Part shown: positions 6,816 through 7,559 of the stretch, piece after piece
Layout of the letters: every line of letters begins with the position of its first letter
Position numbering within the stretch: the first letter of the stretch is position 1
Assembly (NCBI GenBank): GCA_029098065.1
Contig: JAQXNP010000138.1
Span: forward strand, 1 to 7,559
Source of the DNA: Clostridiales bacterium
Lineage (GTDB): Bacteria; Bacillota; Clostridia; Oscillospirales; Oscillospiraceae
DNA: 7,559 nt
Reading direction: 5' to 3'
Made by a program: the position numbers and the translations under genes
Notes under the pieces: generated by a model
Seen by the model: the letters and a program-made list of their open reading frames with translations, nothing else
What the model was told of the DNA's origin: nothing
Database searches by the model: none

Positions 6816-7559
6816 TCACCTCTTCCTTCTCTTTTTCCCGTTTCCTGACTTCCCACGCCGGAGGGCCGCCCCCGCCAGATTGGCCCCCAGGGCCAGGCCG
6901 GCGTAAACCAGCCCCTGCGTCCAGTCGCTGGCGGGGGAGGTCCAGAGCAGGTTGGGCAGGAAGGTCAGAAAGGCAGTCACGGGCACCAGGGGGCATACCC
7001 CGTACCGCCAGCCCGTGTTTCCCCCCGCCACCAGAGCGGCGAGGGGGTAGAGGACCCAGGGCAGCAGAATGCCGGTCAGCACCGGCACATCGGCGGCGTC
7101 AAAGGGGGCCAGCAGCGGCCGCGGAAGCAGATAGACGGCGGCCAGCAGGAGCAGGTAGGGCAGCGTCTCCCGCCAGTGGAAGAGGGACGGGCCGGGAGAG
7201 AGCCCCAGCCGCCGCCGGATGGCGGCGGCCTCAGCGTACCAGCCCACCCAGCGTCCCAGCCAGATGAGGCCGTACACCGCGGCCAGCAGGATCAGGCAGG
7301 CCGGGATGCAGTCCGCCCCGAAGTTCAGCCCCGCCAGAAGAGCCGCCAATCCCGCAGTCACGGCGAAGTGGGCCAGGGACCGGAGGACCAGCGGCCTGCC
7401 GCCGTCGGCAAAGGGCAGCGTGGACACCCCCACCGCGCCGCCCAGCAGGAAAAACAGAGTGAACTGGACAGCCACGGCAAAACCCTCCGATCCCCCCAGC
7501 CGGAGCACCATGGCCCCGTCCACCAGCATCAGCTCCCGGAAGGATGGACTGCCCCAGAG
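6816..7559 (-). CDS. DUF3021-like membrane protein with extra C-terminal membrane domain (5'-partial)
   Basis: The frame is open to the right edge, so the 247 visible residues lack the true N-terminus; an ATG at 7529 has a ribosome-binding-like GGGAG only 3 nt away and is doubtful as the start. Visible residues about 1-120 resemble the last three helices of DUF3021: a helix around VQFTLFFLLGGAVGV, LVLRSLAHFAVTAGLAALL, then LLAAVYGLIWLGRWVGWY followed by a basic helix ending IRRRLGL. Residues 130-235 form a second block of about four helices (YLLLLAAVYLLPRP, VLTGILLPWVLYPLAALV, PLVPVTAFLTFLPNLLW, GLVYAGLALGANLAGA) and then a strongly basic tail (GKSGNGKKRRKR). DUF3021 proteins are usually only about 130-150 residues, so this looks like a fusion. 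They often accompany LytTR-type regulators, which could lie just beyond the edge. The family call is from pattern memory and is moderate. Confidence 0.6.
   Translation of the reverse strand, partial: LWGSPSFRELMLVDGAMVLRLGGSEGFAVAVQFTLFFLLGGAVGVSTLPFADGGRPLVLRSLAHFAVTAGLAALLAGLNFGADCIPACLILLAAVYGLIWLGRWVGWYAEAAAIRRRLGLSPGPSLFHWRETLPYLLLLAAVYLLPRPLLAPFDAADVPVLTGILLPWVLYPLAALVAGGNTGWRYGVCPLVPVTAFLTFLPNLLWTSPASDWTQGLVYAGLALGANLAGAALRRGKSGNGKKRRKR

Noticed and set aside
6740..7267. + strand open frame over the right-hand genes (Pro/Arg-rich product)
   Set aside because: The product is a low-complexity Pro/Arg/Ala string opposite two membrane-protein frames that have good hydrophobic segments and a coupled ribosome-binding site.

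Overview
The window looks like chromosomal DNA from a GC-rich member of the Clostridia, most likely the Oscillospiraceae group (Flavonifractor/Pseudoflavonifractor/Lawsonibacter type). The reasons are the Firmicutes translation-operon gene order, strong Shine-Dalgarno sites, GC-rich codon use, and membrane families (DUF1576, DUF3021-like) typical of Firmicutes. The genus is inferred from sequence style, not shown by a marker gene.

Left part (1-3517, + strand): the tail of infB (IF-2), then rbfA, a DHH-family nrnA, truB and ribF. This is the distal half of the classical nusA-infB operon and serves translation initiation, 30S maturation, RNA turnover, tRNA pseudouridylation and flavin cofactor synthesis. 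The genes from rbfA to ribF are tightly packed (3-33 nt gaps) and probably form one transcript. infB is separated from rbfA by a strong intrinsic terminator and about 270 bp of GC-rich DNA with no supported gene.

Middle (3554-4928, + strand): 36 nt after ribF lies a 440-residue multi-pass membrane protein of the DUF1576 family. The protein shows a clear internal duplication. It ends at a near-perfect palindromic terminator that serves both strands, because the next gene, asnS (asparaginyl-tRNA synthetase), converges on it from the - strand. asnS has a well-formed promoter, a short leader and no T-box.

Right part (6501-7559): behind the asnS promoter lies a hairpin terminator whose U-tract points away from asnS, then two - strand membrane-protein genes. 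The upstream one runs off the right edge and looks like a DUF3021-type domain fused to a second four-helix membrane domain. Its stop codon lies inside the ribosome-binding site of the 75-residue downstream gene.

No tRNA, rRNA, CRISPR array, insertion sequence or defence system is visible. Most of the window is ordinary housekeeping. The parts that deserve a second look are the duplicated DUF1576 protein, the DUF3021-like fusion, and the promoter/terminator arrangement upstream of asnS.
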